Program-made: the position numbers and the translations under genes | Notes under the pieces: model-generated | Database searches by the model: none | What the model was told of the DNA's origin: nothing | The model's input: only the letters and a program-made list of their open reading frames with translations | Shown: positions 16,882-25,216 of the stretch, in pieces | How positions within the stretch are numbered: the first letter of the stretch is position 1 | Layout: every line of letters starts with the position of its first letter | Assembly: GCA_000752035.1 (NCBI GenBank) | Contig: CCFE01000024.1 | Coordinates: 124,001 to 188,000, forward strand | Direction of reading: 5' to 3' | Source of the DNA: Bacillus rubiinfantis | GTDB lineage: Bacteria; Bacillota; Bacilli; Bacillales; Cytobacillaceae | Length of the DNA stretch: 64,000 bases

Positions 16882-17937
16882 TTACTTAGATTTTACAATT
16901 CCTAATTCAACCAATCTTTCAGCAATTTGAACTGAATTCCAGGCTGCCCCTTTCAGTAGGTTGTCGGAAACGACCCACATATGAAAACCTTTGGTCTCGT
17001 CAAGATCTTTACGAATTCTACCAACAAAAACGTCATTTTTGCCAACGCAATCAGCTGGCATCGGATAGAATTGGTTTTCTGGATCATCCTGTAAAATGAC
17101 TCCAGGCGCATCCTTTAATAGAGCTTTAATTTCATTTACCTGAACGTTGTCAGTTTCGATTTCGAAATAAACCGATTCCGAATGACCTACCGCTACAGGC
17201 AAACGGACACAGGTTGCCGACACTTGAAGCTCAGAAGAGTGCATAATTTTCTTCGTTTCATTAATCATTTTCATTTCTTCAAATGTAAATCCATTATCTT
17301 GAAACTTATCAATCTGCGGGATTGCATTAAAGGCAATTTGATAATGCTTTTGATCGGATTTTACCGGTAATATGTTGGCACTAACTTCTTGATTATTTAG
17401 AATCGATTTTGTTTGCTCCATTAATTCTTCCACAGCCGATGCCCCTGCACCTGAAACAGCCTGGTAAGTGGATACAATCACTCTTTTCAATCCATACTTC
17501 TGGCGAATTGGCTCTAATGCAACAACCATTTGAATTGTCGAGCAATTTGGATTAGCAATAATTCCATTATGATTATGCAAATCCTTTTCGTTCACTTCTG
17601 GAACAACTAATGGCGTATTTTCATCCATCCGGAACGCACTCGTGTTATCGACAACAATTGCACCGCGTTTTACCGCTTCAGGGGCAAGTTCTTTTGAAAC
17701 ACTGCCACCGGCGCTAAACAAGGCTATATCGATTCCTTCAAAACTCTCTGGTTTTGCCTCCTCAACGATAATTTCCTCTCCATTAACTACTACCTTTTTC
17801 CCTGCAGAACGCGCGGATGATAGTAATGTAAGTTTTTTAATAGGGAATTTCTCTTTTACTAATGTTTCAACCATTTGTTGTCCAACTGCTCCTGTTGCTC
17901 CTACTACGGCAACATGAAACCCATTTTGCTGACTCAT
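16882..17937 (-). CDS. asd: Aspartate-semialdehyde dehydrogenase
   Basis: This 351-residue enzyme reduces aspartyl phosphate to aspartate semialdehyde with NADPH. The Rossmann motif VVGATGAVGQQM lies at about residues 10-21. The catalytic cysteine is in NPNCSTIQMV (about residue 131), and the substrate-binding region KKIMHSSELQVSATCVRLPV contains the usual histidine-arginine pair. The ATG at 17937 is preceded by AAAGGGGAA; an in-frame extension of eight residues is rejected. Although dpaAB lies upstream, a strong SigA promoter in the gap lets asd-dapG-dapA be expressed in vegetative cells. Confidence 0.96.
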   Translation of the reverse strand: MSQQNGFHVAVVGATGAVGQQMVETLVKEKFPIKKLTLLSSARSAGKKVVVNGEEIIVEEAKPESFEGIDIALFSAGGSVSKELAPEAVKRGAIVVDNTSAFRMDENTPLVVPEVNEKDLHNHNGIIANPNCSTIQMVVALEPIRQKYGLKRVIVSTYQAVSGAGASAVEELMEQTKSILNNQEVSANILPVKSDQKHYQIAFNAIPQIDKFQDNGFTFEEMKMINETKKIMHSSELQVSATCVRLPVAVGHSESVYFEIETDNVQVNEIKALLKDAPGVILQDDPENQFYPMPADCVGKNDVFVGRIRKDLDETKGFHMWVVSDNLLKGAAWNSVQIAERLVELGIVKSK

Positions 17938-18070
17938 TTTACGTTCCCCTTTCATCTGCACTGGCTGATTATTTCTTCATCTATTTTGCCAGATTTACTT
18001 TTTGAAGTAGTTCACCAATAGGAATCAATGAATTTCCTACCGATAAATGATTAATTTATTTTATCATATT

Positions 18071-18098
18071 CTTATAAAGAAATAACCTTTTTTGTCAA
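18071..18098 (-). promoter_or_regulatory. SigA promoter of asd-dapG-dapA
   Basis: A perfect TTGACA and TATAAG are separated by 16 bases on the minus strand, just after dpaB. The leader to asd is about 130 bases and shows no lysine-riboswitch-like fold to my eye. Confidence 0.75.
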
Positions 18099-18109
18099 GG
18101 GGATTAGAA

Positions 18110-18709
18110 TTATTCACTATCTTTATACTTTTCAATAATAACTGGCTGGATTTGCTTCCCTTCCATTGCTGCTTCCACTGTTTCTTTTAAAAGAAGCATC
18201 CTCGCAACCATTGAATTTGGTTTATTAACTGGATCATCCTGGCCGTAAGGAATAAAGTAAATATTTTTCGTAGACATTAATCTCATCAAATTAACACCAT
18301 TCAAGCCAAGCGCATCATTGGTTGATATTCCCAGCACCACTGGTTTTTGATTTCGCAATGTTGCCTTTGCAGCCATCAAGACAGGACTGTCATTTATCGC
18401 ATTAGCAAACTTGCTCATAGATACTCCAGTTAACGGGGCAATAACCATACAATCTAAAGGCATTTTCGGGCCAAGTGGTTCAGCTTTTACGATTGAGTCA
18501 ATGGCCTTATTGCCAGTTAATTCCTCGATTCGCTGTACCCAATCCTCACCTTTACCAAAGCGGGTATCTGAGCTTTTTACCGTAAAAGTTACAATAGGGA
18601 TAACCTCTGCACCAGCTTGAACCAATCTCTCAATTTCCGGAAAAACTGCATCATAGGTACAATGAGAACCTGTTAATCCAAAACCAATTCTCTTACCTTT
18701 TACACTCAT
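18110..18709 (-). CDS. dpaB: Dipicolinate synthase subunit B (SpoVFB)
   Basis: This 199-residue flavoprotein-like subunit of dipicolinate synthase makes the spore-core chelator DPA in the mother cell. The N-terminal RIGFGLTGSHCTYDAVFPEIERLVQAGAEV is the flavin-fold phosphate loop of the family. VIAPLTGVSMSKFANAINDSPVLMAAKATLRN is its second hallmark. The start ATG overlaps the dpaA stop (ATGA), so the two subunits are translationally coupled. Length equals the B. subtilis protein within a residue or so. A SigA promoter for asd starts just after the stop, so dpaAB and asd-dapGA can be regulated separately. Confidence 0.96.
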   Translation of the reverse strand: MSVKGKRIGFGLTGSHCTYDAVFPEIERLVQAGAEVIPIVTFTVKSSDTRFGKGEDWVQRIEELTGNKAIDSIVKAEPLGPKMPLDCMVIAPLTGVSMSKFANAINDSPVLMAAKATLRNQKPVVLGISTNDALGLNGVNLMRLMSTKNIYFIPYGQDDPVNKPNSMVARMLLLKETVEAAMEGKQIQPVIIEKYKDSE

Positions 18710-19608
18710 TTTGCATTCTCCTTTCTAATATTCTTCAACTCTTCCAGCAGCTGTGTGAGAACATCTGCTAAAATTTGACCTGCTGTTTTCGGAGCAACTA
18801 TTCCCGGTAAGCTAGGGGCTAGTAGTGCTTTTATCCCTCGCTTCTCAGCATAGCGAAAGTCGGTTCCACCGGGTTTTGACGCAATATCAATGATTAACGT
18901 ATGCGGCGGTAATTTGGCAATGACGCCCTCATTAATAATTAACTGCGGAATTGTATTTATAACGATATCTGCGTCGATGACCTCCATCTCAATTTCACTC
19001 AAATGAAAAGGTGCTAACCCCATCTCAGTGATACGGGCAAGATGTTCACTTTTCCGAGCACCAACCTTTACCTTTGCACCAAGAGCATGGAAGGCCCGTG
19101 CGATACTCATACCACATCTGCCTAGGCCAAGGATTGTAACGTTCGAACCATGAATCGTAAAATCTGTATGTTGGATTGCCATCATAATCGTTCCTTCCAC
19201 CGTAGGAATAGAATTATAAATGGCTACATCGTCTCTGGAAAACAATTGAATAAGTGTCCTACCTGTATTTACTACCAAATCATTTAAATATTCATTACTA
19301 ATCCCCGAATAAATCGTACAATGCTTTGGCGTTTTTTTCAGGATTTCCTCCGATAAGATGACCTTTTCATTTGAAAAAATGGTTTCAATCTGTCCTTCCA
19401 AGTTCGTACCAGCAACCGGCAAAATGATGGCATCTATTTTAGTAAAATCAACCTCATCTATTTTTTCCTTTACAGCTCCAGTAAAAGCATGATCAAGCTG
19501 CTCAAATCCAATAAGTGACAGTCTCGCCTCTAACTCCGTTAACTTGCGGATAATTTCCAGCTGTCTAGCATCCCCACCAATCACAGCTATCTGCATCCCT
19601 GTCAGCAT
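18706..19608 (-). CDS. dpaA: Dipicolinate synthase subunit A (SpoVFA)
   Basis: This 300-residue NAD(P)-dependent subunit forms DPA with DpaB from dihydroxy-tetrahydrodipicolinate. The N-terminal IAVIGGDARQLEIIRKL and the Rossmann motif VTILGLGRCGMSIARAFHALGAKVKVGAR (about residues 150-180) are diagnostic, as is ALLAPSLPGIVAPKTAGQILADVL near the C-terminus. The start is placed at 19608 (MLTGMQIAVIGG, matching relatives), eight bases after AAGGTGA; an ATG four codons earlier touches the ribosome site. A SigK-like promoter lies about 70-90 bases upstream, as expected for a mother-cell gene. It is solid evidence of an endospore former. Confidence 0.96.
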   Translation of the reverse strand: MLTGMQIAVIGGDARQLEIIRKLTELEARLSLIGFEQLDHAFTGAVKEKIDEVDFTKIDAIILPVAGTNLEGQIETIFSNEKVILSEEILKKTPKHCTIYSGISNEYLNDLVVNTGRTLIQLFSRDDVAIYNSIPTVEGTIMMAIQHTDFTIHGSNVTILGLGRCGMSIARAFHALGAKVKVGARKSEHLARITEMGLAPFHLSEIEMEVIDADIVINTIPQLIINEGVIAKLPPHTLIIDIASKPGGTDFRYAEKRGIKALLAPSLPGIVAPKTAGQILADVLTQLLEELKNIRKENAK

Positions 19609-19673
19609 GAAAACATTCACCTTCTTTTTGTAAAAATCCTTTCAAGGAAGACCAATTCATCTAATTACTTCAC

Positions 19674-19701
19674 CATATTATGTAAGGACGCCTCAATCTG
19701 T
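19674..19701 (-). promoter_or_regulatory. SigK-like promoter of dpaAB
   Basis: On the minus strand AC is followed after 17 bases by CATAATATG. The SigK consensus is AC, 16-17 bases, CATANNNTA; only one core position differs. Placement upstream of a known mother-cell operon supports it. Confidence 0.6.
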
Positions 19702-19718
19702 GAGTTTTCCACCTTAAG

Positions 19719-19760
19719 GAAAAAAATTAGCCCAAGCAACAGAGCGTTGCTTGGGCTAAT
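19719..19760 (-). terminator. Intrinsic terminator after ymxH
   Basis: ATTAGCCCAAGCAAC and its exact complement form a 15-bp stem with a 5-base loop. On the minus strand TTTTTTT follows. It isolates ymxH from dpaA. Confidence 0.95.
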
Positions 19761-19767
19761 TCATTAG

Positions 19768-20010
19768 TTATTCCTCTTCAGGTACATCAATTATTATCAT
19801 TTCTGGACCAATTTTTTTGATATGATTCCATGGTACTTTTATTTCTTTACCTTCTTTACGGAAGCCAAACCATTTGATAGATGGAATTAAAAGTGCCTGG
19901 ATTTGACCTGTTGTTTCATTAATTTCTAAATCTGTTTGGCCTAATACACCTAATCTTTCCGCTCGTTTTACGTCAACGATTTCTTTGCCGCTTAATTCAC
20001 TTAATCGCAT
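19768..20010 (-). CDS. ymxH: YlmC/YmxH family sporulation-linked protein
   Basis: This 80-residue protein has the PRC-barrel-like YlmC/YmxH fold: MRLSELSGKEIVDVKRAERLGVLGQTDLEIN followed by GQIQALLIPS and WNHIKKIGPEMIIIDVPE. Members are small beta-rich proteins whose biochemical role is not known; several are induced during sporulation. A GGGGGAAC-type site is eight bases or so before the ATG. It has its own SigA-type promoter and a strong terminator, so it is probably a single-gene unit between mlpA and dpaA. Confidence 0.9.
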   Translation of the reverse strand: MRLSELSGKEIVDVKRAERLGVLGQTDLEINETTGQIQALLIPSIKWFGFRKEGKEIKVPWNHIKKIGPEMIIIDVPEEE

Positions 20011-20036
20011 TTATTAAGTTCCCCCCACTTTTTTCG

Positions 20037-20066
20037 TTTATATATATTTTATCGGCAAAGTTTCAA
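20037..20066 (-). promoter_or_regulatory. SigA-type promoter of ymxH
   Basis: TTGAAA and TATAAA are spaced by 18 bases on the minus strand, about 27 bases before the ymxH ATG. An overlapping TATATA gives a 16-base alternative. Confidence 0.6.
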
Positions 20067-20077
20067 AATTAGACTAT

Positions 20078-20109
20078 AGAAAAAAACAGTTCGTGAATCG
20101 AACTGTTTT
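20078..20109 (-). terminator. Intrinsic terminator after mlpA
   Basis: AAAACAGTTCG-ATTCA-CGAACTGTTTT, an 11-bp stem, is followed by TTTC on the minus strand. It starts three bases after the mlpA stop. Confidence 0.92.
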
Positions 20110-20111
20110 AA

Positions 20112-21350
20112 TTAAGCAATGCCTTTTGGAATATTTCCTTCAGGACTAATTAGTGATATTGAATAGTTATCCGTAAATAAGCTTCTCGCCATTTTATCGA
20201 CGCTTTCTTTAGTTACTATATCAATTTGTTCAATAATTTCATCTAAAGAACGGTGACGTTTTAAAAGTAGCTCATTTTTGCCGTTTCTGCTCATGCGACT
20301 ATTGGTACTCTCCAAACTTAACATCAGGTTTCCTTTTAATTGTTCTTTACTATTGGTTAATTCTTTTTCGGTGATACCTTCCTGCTTTAACTTCTGCAAA
20401 GTTTCCTGGATTGTCTCAAACAAAACATTTAATTGTTTTGCACCAGTACCTCCATAGATAGTCACAATACCGCTATCCTGGTATGCAGAATGATAAGAAA
20501 AAACAGAATAGGCTAAGCCCTTTTGTTCGCGAACATCCTGAAATAATCGTGAACTCATGCTCCCTCCTAAAATATTATTTAAGGTGATTAAACTGTAAAT
20601 ATCTTCATGGCCGACCTTTAACCCCTCAAAACCGATACATAAATGGGCTTGTTCCGTTTCTTTTTTTCGAGAGATTTTATTTGCATGGAAAGACGGAATT
20701 TGTTCATGTTGATTTGTATTTCCACCTTGATAAGCACCAAAATATTGTTCAACTTGCTGGATAAATGTCTCAGGGACATTTCCGGCAATCGAAATGACGA
20801 CATTTTCCGGAGTGTATCTCTCATGGATATATTCCCTTAAGGAGTCTCCCGTAAATGTATTTAACGTTTCTTCCGTTCCCAGTATTGAATACCCTAGAGG
20901 GTGCTCACCATAAACAGCCCTGCTTAGTAAATCATGGACAATATCGTCAGGGGTATCCTCATACATTTTGATTTCTTCCAAAACAACATTTCTTTCTTTT
21001 TCTAGCTCCGATTCTTCAAATGTTGAATTAAAAAACATATCAGCCAAAACATCTAAGGCTAATTTTGCGTGGGTATCTAAAACCTTTGCATAATAGCATG
21101 TATACTCCTTTGAGGTAAAGGCATTTACTTGACCGCCAATGCTATCGAAGGCTTCAGCAATCTCCTTAGCAGATCTGGTGGTTGTACCTTTAAAAAACAT
21201 ATGCTCAAGGAAATGTGAGATTCCGTTTGTTTCAGGGATTTCATTCCTAGACCCTGTTCCAATCCAAATCCCAATAGCGACAGAACGAACGGTAGGAATT
21301 TGTTCTAATACAATCCGTACTCCATTTTTGCAAGTATATTTATTAATCAT
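20112..21350 (-). CDS. mlpA: M16 zinc protease MlpA (YmxG)
   Basis: This 412-residue M16 peptidase has an intact HFLEHMFFKG zinc motif at about residues 47-51, the ERNVVLEEIKMYEDTPDD third-ligand region and the second-domain NILGGSMSSRLFQDVREQKGLAYSV. It resembles mitochondrial processing peptidase beta and is predicted active. It is the third M16 protein in this window, besides YmfH and YmfF. The start is the ATG six bases after GGAGG; a TTG one codon earlier is less well placed. A SigA promoter precedes it. The B. subtilis homologue has been linked to control of the pnp-ylxY region and protease expression, but the substrate is unknown to me. Confidence 0.92.
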   Translation of the reverse strand: MINKYTCKNGVRIVLEQIPTVRSVAIGIWIGTGSRNEIPETNGISHFLEHMFFKGTTTRSAKEIAEAFDSIGGQVNAFTSKEYTCYYAKVLDTHAKLALDVLADMFFNSTFEESELEKERNVVLEEIKMYEDTPDDIVHDLLSRAVYGEHPLGYSILGTEETLNTFTGDSLREYIHERYTPENVVISIAGNVPETFIQQVEQYFGAYQGGNTNQHEQIPSFHANKISRKKETEQAHLCIGFEGLKVGHEDIYSLITLNNILGGSMSSRLFQDVREQKGLAYSVFSYHSAYQDSGIVTIYGGTGAKQLNVLFETIQETLQKLKQEGITEKELTNSKEQLKGNLMLSLESTNSRMSRNGKNELLLKRHRSLDEIIEQIDIVTKESVDKMARSLFTDNYSISLISPEGNIPKGIA

Positions 21351-21395
21351 CAACTTCCTCCTGTCTTAAACAACAGATGCTTCTATTTCACTGTT

Positions 21396-21424
21396 ATTAT
21401 ACCTTTTATAGCTATTTTCTCCAA
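21396..21424 (-). promoter_or_regulatory. SigA promoter of mlpA
   Basis: TTGGAG and a perfect TATAAT are spaced by 17 bases on the minus strand, about 45 bases before the start codon and just after ylxY. Confidence 0.75.
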
Positions 21425-21435
21425 CTTTTTGCTAT

Positions 21436-22386
21436 CTATTTCATTATTCGCTCTTCACCTAGTAAATCAGAAACTGTACCGATTTGTAAATCTTTTTGTT
21501 TGATTTGCTTGATTAAACGGTCAAGTGAGGTTGCTGTAGATTCGGTTGGATGCATAAGGACCATTGAGCCATTGTCTATTTTTTTCATAACGCGATTTAT
21601 AAGTATTTCAGGTGTAGGCTTTTTCCAATCGACCGTATCGACTGTCCACATTATCGTTTTCATCTTTAATTTATGCGCGACCTTAACCGTCTCCTCTCGG
21701 TAACTTCCGCTTGGCGGTCCAAATAGTGTTGGTTTTTTCTCGGTAGCTGCCTCAATAACCTCATTAGTTTGTTGTATTTGTTCTCTTGCTTGTGCTGCTG
21801 TTAATTTAGCCATATCCGGATGCGAATATGAGTGATTTCCAACTTCATGGCCAGCACTTACAATCATTTTTGCTAGTTCCGGATTTTTTTTAACCCAGTT
21901 CCCTTCTAAGAAAAAGCTAGCTGAAACGTGATGCTTTTTTAACGTTGCAAGCATACTTGATAAATATTCATTCCCCCATGCTACATTTATAATGAAGGAA
22001 ACCATTGGTTTGTCCGGATGTCCGCGATAAATTGGACTGGGGGATAAATCCTCTAAATGTACTTTAGGAGAAATCTGCTGATAAACAAGTTTGTCCTCGT
22101 CAAATTCACCAGATTTTTTCATATTTTTATATGATGCACTCAGATTTACTTTTAACCCATTATATCCAGGCATAGCTTTCCAAACCGGGTCTATCTTTGC
22201 ATTAGAAGGTTGTTTTTCATATGTAGGCGCATTTTTTTTTATGGTGTTATATAGGGAATCAGATTCTTTAACAACTGGAAGTGCACTCTCGTTCTGTAGA
22301 CCTGTTACATAGTTATTTACTATTGGTGTATTAACAATTGTCCATGCAGCAAAACAAATGATAAGTAACATAATTGCCTTTTTCAT
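21436..22386 (-). CDS. ylxY: YlxY polysaccharide-deacetylase-like protein, degenerate active site
   Basis: This 316-residue protein has an uncleaved or cleaved N-terminal membrane segment (residues 2-22), a linker, and a carbohydrate esterase family 4 NodB fold from about residue 125. Motif 2 is kept (HSYSHP), as are the DTVDW motif 4 and the VLMHP motif 5. Motif 1, normally TFDDG with the catalytic base, reads INVAWG here, and motif 3, normally RPPYG, reads GPPSG. B. subtilis YlxY has the same INVAWG as I recall, so this is a family trait and the protein may bind rather than deacetylate glycans. The ATG has a GGGGGAAAA site; an 18-residue upstream extension is rejected. Confidence 0.88.
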   Translation of the reverse strand: MKKAIMLLIICFAAWTIVNTPIVNNYVTGLQNESALPVVKESDSLYNTIKKNAPTYEKQPSNAKIDPVWKAMPGYNGLKVNLSASYKNMKKSGEFDEDKLVYQQISPKVHLEDLSPSPIYRGHPDKPMVSFIINVAWGNEYLSSMLATLKKHHVSASFFLEGNWVKKNPELAKMIVSAGHEVGNHSYSHPDMAKLTAAQAREQIQQTNEVIEAATEKKPTLFGPPSGSYREETVKVAHKLKMKTIMWTVDTVDWKKPTPEILINRVMKKIDNGSMVLMHPTESTATSLDRLIKQIKQKDLQIGTVSDLLGEERIMK

Positions 22387-22439
22387 ATTAATTTTCCCCC
22401 TTCCATACAAATTATGTACAAGAAGGACAAGGTAGAACA

Positions 22440-22465
22440 AAAAGCGCAGGTGCCTTGATCATTGC
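22440..22465. repeat. Short fragment of the hairpin repeat family
   Basis: AAAGCGCAGGTGCC matches AAAGCGTAAGTGCC at 42631-42644 in 12 of 14 positions and is followed by TTGATCA. It looks like the edge of the same dispersed element. Only the edge is present, with no internal hairpin. Confidence 0.35.
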
Positions 22466-22474
22466 CGTAAATAG

Positions 22475-22503
22475 AAAAAAGCCAGAGGCATTTTCCCCTG
22501 ACC
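22475..22503 (-). terminator. Intrinsic terminator after pnp
   Basis: GTCAGGGG and CCTCTGGC pair over 8 bp, with G-U wobbles in the minus-strand transcript, and TTTTTTC follows. It lies between pnp and ylxY. Confidence 0.8.
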
Positions 22504-22526
22504 TACACCTTATCATATAGATGCGT

Positions 22527-24644
22527 TTATTGGTTCTTTTCCGCTTTTTCACGCTGTTCCTTTAAGACTGCTTTTCGCGACAGATTTACACGGCCTTGCT
22601 TGTCGATTTCAGTTACTTTTACTAAAAGTTCATCTCCAAGCTTAATGACGTCTTCTACTTTTCCAACACGTTCTTCAGCAAGTTCGGAAATATGAACAAG
22701 ACCGTCTTTTCCAGGGAAGATTTCAACAAAGGCACCGAATTTTTCAATTCGTTTTACCTTTCCAAGATATAACTGCCCCACTTCCACTTCACGTACAATA
22801 TCTTCAATGATTTTTTTCGCCTTTTGGTTCATTTCCGGATCAGCAGAAGCAATGAAAATGGTCCCGTCTTGTTCGATATCAATTTTAACTCCGGTCTCTT
22901 CAATGATTTTATTGATTTGCTTACCGCTCGGTCCAATAACATCACGAATTTTATCAGGATTAATTGTCATTGTTAAAATTTTCGGAGCAAACTTCGATAG
23001 TTCCGTTCTTGGTTCTGCGAGTGTCGCAAGCATAGAATCCAATATTTGCATTCTGCCCTTTTTCGCTTGTTGCAAGGCTTCTTCTAAGATTTCACGTGAA
23101 AGTCCTGCAATTTTAATATCCATTTGTAAGGCAGTAACACCTTTTGCTGTGCCAGCTACTTTAAAGTCCATATCACCAAGATGGTCTTCCATGCCTTGGA
23201 TATCGGTTAAAACTGTGTAATGTTCACCAGACTTAACAAGCCCCATCGCAATCCCAGCCACAGGTGCTTTAATCGGTACACCAGCATCCATCATAGCTAA
23301 AGTACTTGCACAAATACTTGCTTGTGATGTTGAACCATTTGATTCCAATACTTCTGATACAAGACGAATTGTATACGGAAAGTCTTTTTCTGATGGTATA
23401 ACCGGCTCTAATGCCCGTTCACCAAGTGCGCCATGACCGATTTCGCGACGACCTGGTCCACGAATTGGCCCTGTTTCGCCGACACTAAAAGATGGGAAAT
23501 TATAATGATGCATGAAGCGTTTTTCCTCTTCAATACCAAGACCATCTAGAATCTGTACATCCCCTAATGCCCCTAATGTACATATACTTAGTGCCTGGGT
23601 TTGTCCACGAGTAAATAGGCCAGAACCATGTGTCCGTGGCAATATCCCTACTTGAGAAGAGAGTGGACGAATTACGTCAATTTTACGCCCATCTGGACGG
23701 ATTTTTTCAACTGTAATTAAACGACGAACTTCACCTTTAACAATTTTATCTAAAATTTGTTTGACTTGCTTAAGATCGTCTTCAGTTGCTTCCTGTTCTT
23801 CATATTTCGCTAAAACTCGGCCTTTTACATCGTTAATGGCATCTTCACGCGCATGCTTTTCTTGAACTTGAATTGCTTTAATCATATCTGTTTCACATAG
23901 TTCTCTAACTTCTGCTTCAAGTTCTTGATCAATTTCATATAAGCTTACCTGTAATTTATCCTTGCCAATTTCAGCTGCAATCTTATCTTGGAATTCGATA
24001 AGGCGTTTAATTTCCTCATGACCAAACATAATGGCCTCTAACATCGTTTCCTCAGGAACTTCCAATGCGCCTGCCTCAACCATGTTAATAGCATCCCTAG
24101 TTCCAGCTACCGTAAGATGAATATCACTTTTCTCGGATTGTTCTACAGTTGGATTAATAACAAACTGATTATCAACTCTACCAACAACTACACCAGCAAT
24201 TGGGCCCTCAAATGGGATATCAGAAACACTAAGGGCTAAGGATGATCCGAACATAGCTGCCATTTCAGATGAACAATCTTGATCAACACTCATGACAATG
24301 CTAATAACCTGAACCTCATTACGGAATCCATCAGCAAACAGCGGACGGATTGGCCGGTCAATTAATCGGCTTGCTAAAATGGCTTTTTCACTTGGGCGCC
24401 CTTCCCGTTTAATAAATCCACCTGGAATTTTTCCAACTGCATATAAACGTTCCTCATAGTTAACGGTTAATGGGAAAAAGTCTAGATTTTTTGGTTCCTT
24501 CGAAGCTGTTGCGGTACTTAATACTGCTGTATCACCATAGCGAACTAAAACTGCTCCATTGGCTTGCTTCGCGAGCTGACCGATTTCAACTGTTAACTTT
24601 CGTCCAGCCCAGTCAATGGAGTACACATGTTTCTGGTGGTCCAT
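22527..24644 (-). CDS. pnp: Polynucleotide phosphorylase
   Basis: This 705-residue enzyme is the main 3'-5' phosphorolytic exoribonuclease of the degradosome. It has two RNase PH cores; the first begins at IDWAGRKLTVEIGQLAKQANG and the second contains RPDGRKIDVIRPL and the active-site region FKVAGTAKGVTALQMDIK. A KH domain follows (KIRDVIGPSGKQINKIIEETG, about 565-585), then an S1 domain (GQLYLGKVKRIEKFGAFVEIFPGKDGLVHISEL). The start at 24644 (MDHQKHVYSIDW) matches relatives and has GAGGGG; six upstream residues are rejected. The leader carries a long imperfect hairpin. It follows rpsO, separated by a terminator. Confidence 0.97.
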   Translation of the reverse strand: MDHQKHVYSIDWAGRKLTVEIGQLAKQANGAVLVRYGDTAVLSTATASKEPKNLDFFPLTVNYEERLYAVGKIPGGFIKREGRPSEKAILASRLIDRPIRPLFADGFRNEVQVISIVMSVDQDCSSEMAAMFGSSLALSVSDIPFEGPIAGVVVGRVDNQFVINPTVEQSEKSDIHLTVAGTRDAINMVEAGALEVPEETMLEAIMFGHEEIKRLIEFQDKIAAEIGKDKLQVSLYEIDQELEAEVRELCETDMIKAIQVQEKHAREDAINDVKGRVLAKYEEQEATEDDLKQVKQILDKIVKGEVRRLITVEKIRPDGRKIDVIRPLSSQVGILPRTHGSGLFTRGQTQALSICTLGALGDVQILDGLGIEEEKRFMHHYNFPSFSVGETGPIRGPGRREIGHGALGERALEPVIPSEKDFPYTIRLVSEVLESNGSTSQASICASTLAMMDAGVPIKAPVAGIAMGLVKSGEHYTVLTDIQGMEDHLGDMDFKVAGTAKGVTALQMDIKIAGLSREILEEALQQAKKGRMQILDSMLATLAEPRTELSKFAPKILTMTINPDKIRDVIGPSGKQINKIIEETGVKIDIEQDGTIFIASADPEMNQKAKKIIEDIVREVEVGQLYLGKVKRIEKFGAFVEIFPGKDGLVHISELAEERVGKVEDVIKLGDELLVKVTEIDKQGRVNLSRKAVLKEQREKAEKNQ

Positions 24645-24677
24645 ATAATTTACCCCTCTCATTTCAACTACTTAGAG

Positions 24678-24707
24678 GATGATGTGAATACTTTCACTGA
24701 AATCATC
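24678..24707 (-). ncRNA. Hairpin in the pnp 5' leader
   Basis: In the transcript GATGAT pairs with ATCATC and GTGAA pairs with TTCAC around a 4-base loop, with a 4-base bulge on one side. It ends about 35 bases before the pnp start codon. In other bacteria pnp leader hairpins mediate autoregulation; here that is only inference. Confidence 0.4.
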
Positions 24708-24823
24708 TTTCTAAATTTAAAAAATATAAATAATGGAAAAATACTTTATTTATTCATTCAAATTATTATTAGTATGCACAGAAAAGTCCTGACTTAAAAA
24801 TATGTATATAATTTTAAACTAAC

Positions 24824-24847
24824 AAAAAAGCGGGAAAAATCCCGCTT
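24824..24847 (-). terminator. Intrinsic terminator after rpsO
   Basis: AAGCGGGA-TTTT-TCCCGCTT, a perfect 8-bp stem, is followed by TTTTG on the minus strand. It lies seven bases after the rpsO stop. Confidence 0.92.
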
Positions 24848-24854
24848 CTGTAAA

Positions 24855-25124
24855 CTAACGACGTAGACCAAGCTTATTAATTAACTCACGGTAACGTTGA
24901 ACATCTTTGTTACGTAGGTAAGTTAAAAGATTACGACGCTTACCAACCATTTTCAACAGACCACGACGTGAGTGGTGATCTTTCTTATGAACGCGTAAAT
25001 GCTCGTTCAATTTGTTGATTTGTTCAGTAAGGACAGCGATTTGTACTTCAGCAGATCCAGTGTCATTCTCATGAGTTTTAAACTCATTGATGAGTTCGTT
25101 TTTACGTTCTTGTGTGATTGCCAT
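24855..25124 (-). CDS. rpsO: Ribosomal protein S15
   Basis: This 89-residue protein is the primary binder of the 16S rRNA central-domain junction. The sequence carries the conserved HENDTGSAEVQIAVLTEQINKLNEHLRVHKKDHHSRRGLLKMVGKRRNLLTYL core along its whole length. The ATG follows GGAGGTGAAT. It has its own promoter and a structured leader upstream, which fits S15 feedback control of its own mRNA. It sits between ribF and pnp, the normal Bacillus order. Confidence 0.97.
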   Translation of the reverse strand: MAITQERKNELINEFKTHENDTGSAEVQIAVLTEQINKLNEHLRVHKKDHHSRRGLLKMVGKRRNLLTYLRNKDVQRYRELINKLGLRR

Positions 25125-25157
25125 CCATATTCACCTCCTATTTCTAAATCCCCTGTT

Positions 25158-25186
25158 ACCGAGCAAGCGTCGGTGATTCGACTTGC
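25158..25186 (-). ncRNA. Candidate S15-responsive structure in the rpsO leader
   Basis: Two mutually exclusive pairings are visible in the leader. One is a hairpin closed by GCAAG/CTTGC with an inner TCG/CGA. The other pairs ACCG at 58-61 of this block with CGGT at 71-74 (25158-25161 with 25171-25174). Alternative pairings just upstream of the ribosome site are typical of r-protein autoregulation. The exact class is not established here. Confidence 0.4.
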
Positions 25187-25216
25187 CAAGCAAAGGTTAT
25201 TTTTAATACGTAGTTA

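Noticed and set aside
17938..18070. Lysine riboswitch before asd-dapG-dapA
   Set aside because: The leader is short and AT-rich and lacks the conserved lysine-aptamer helices.
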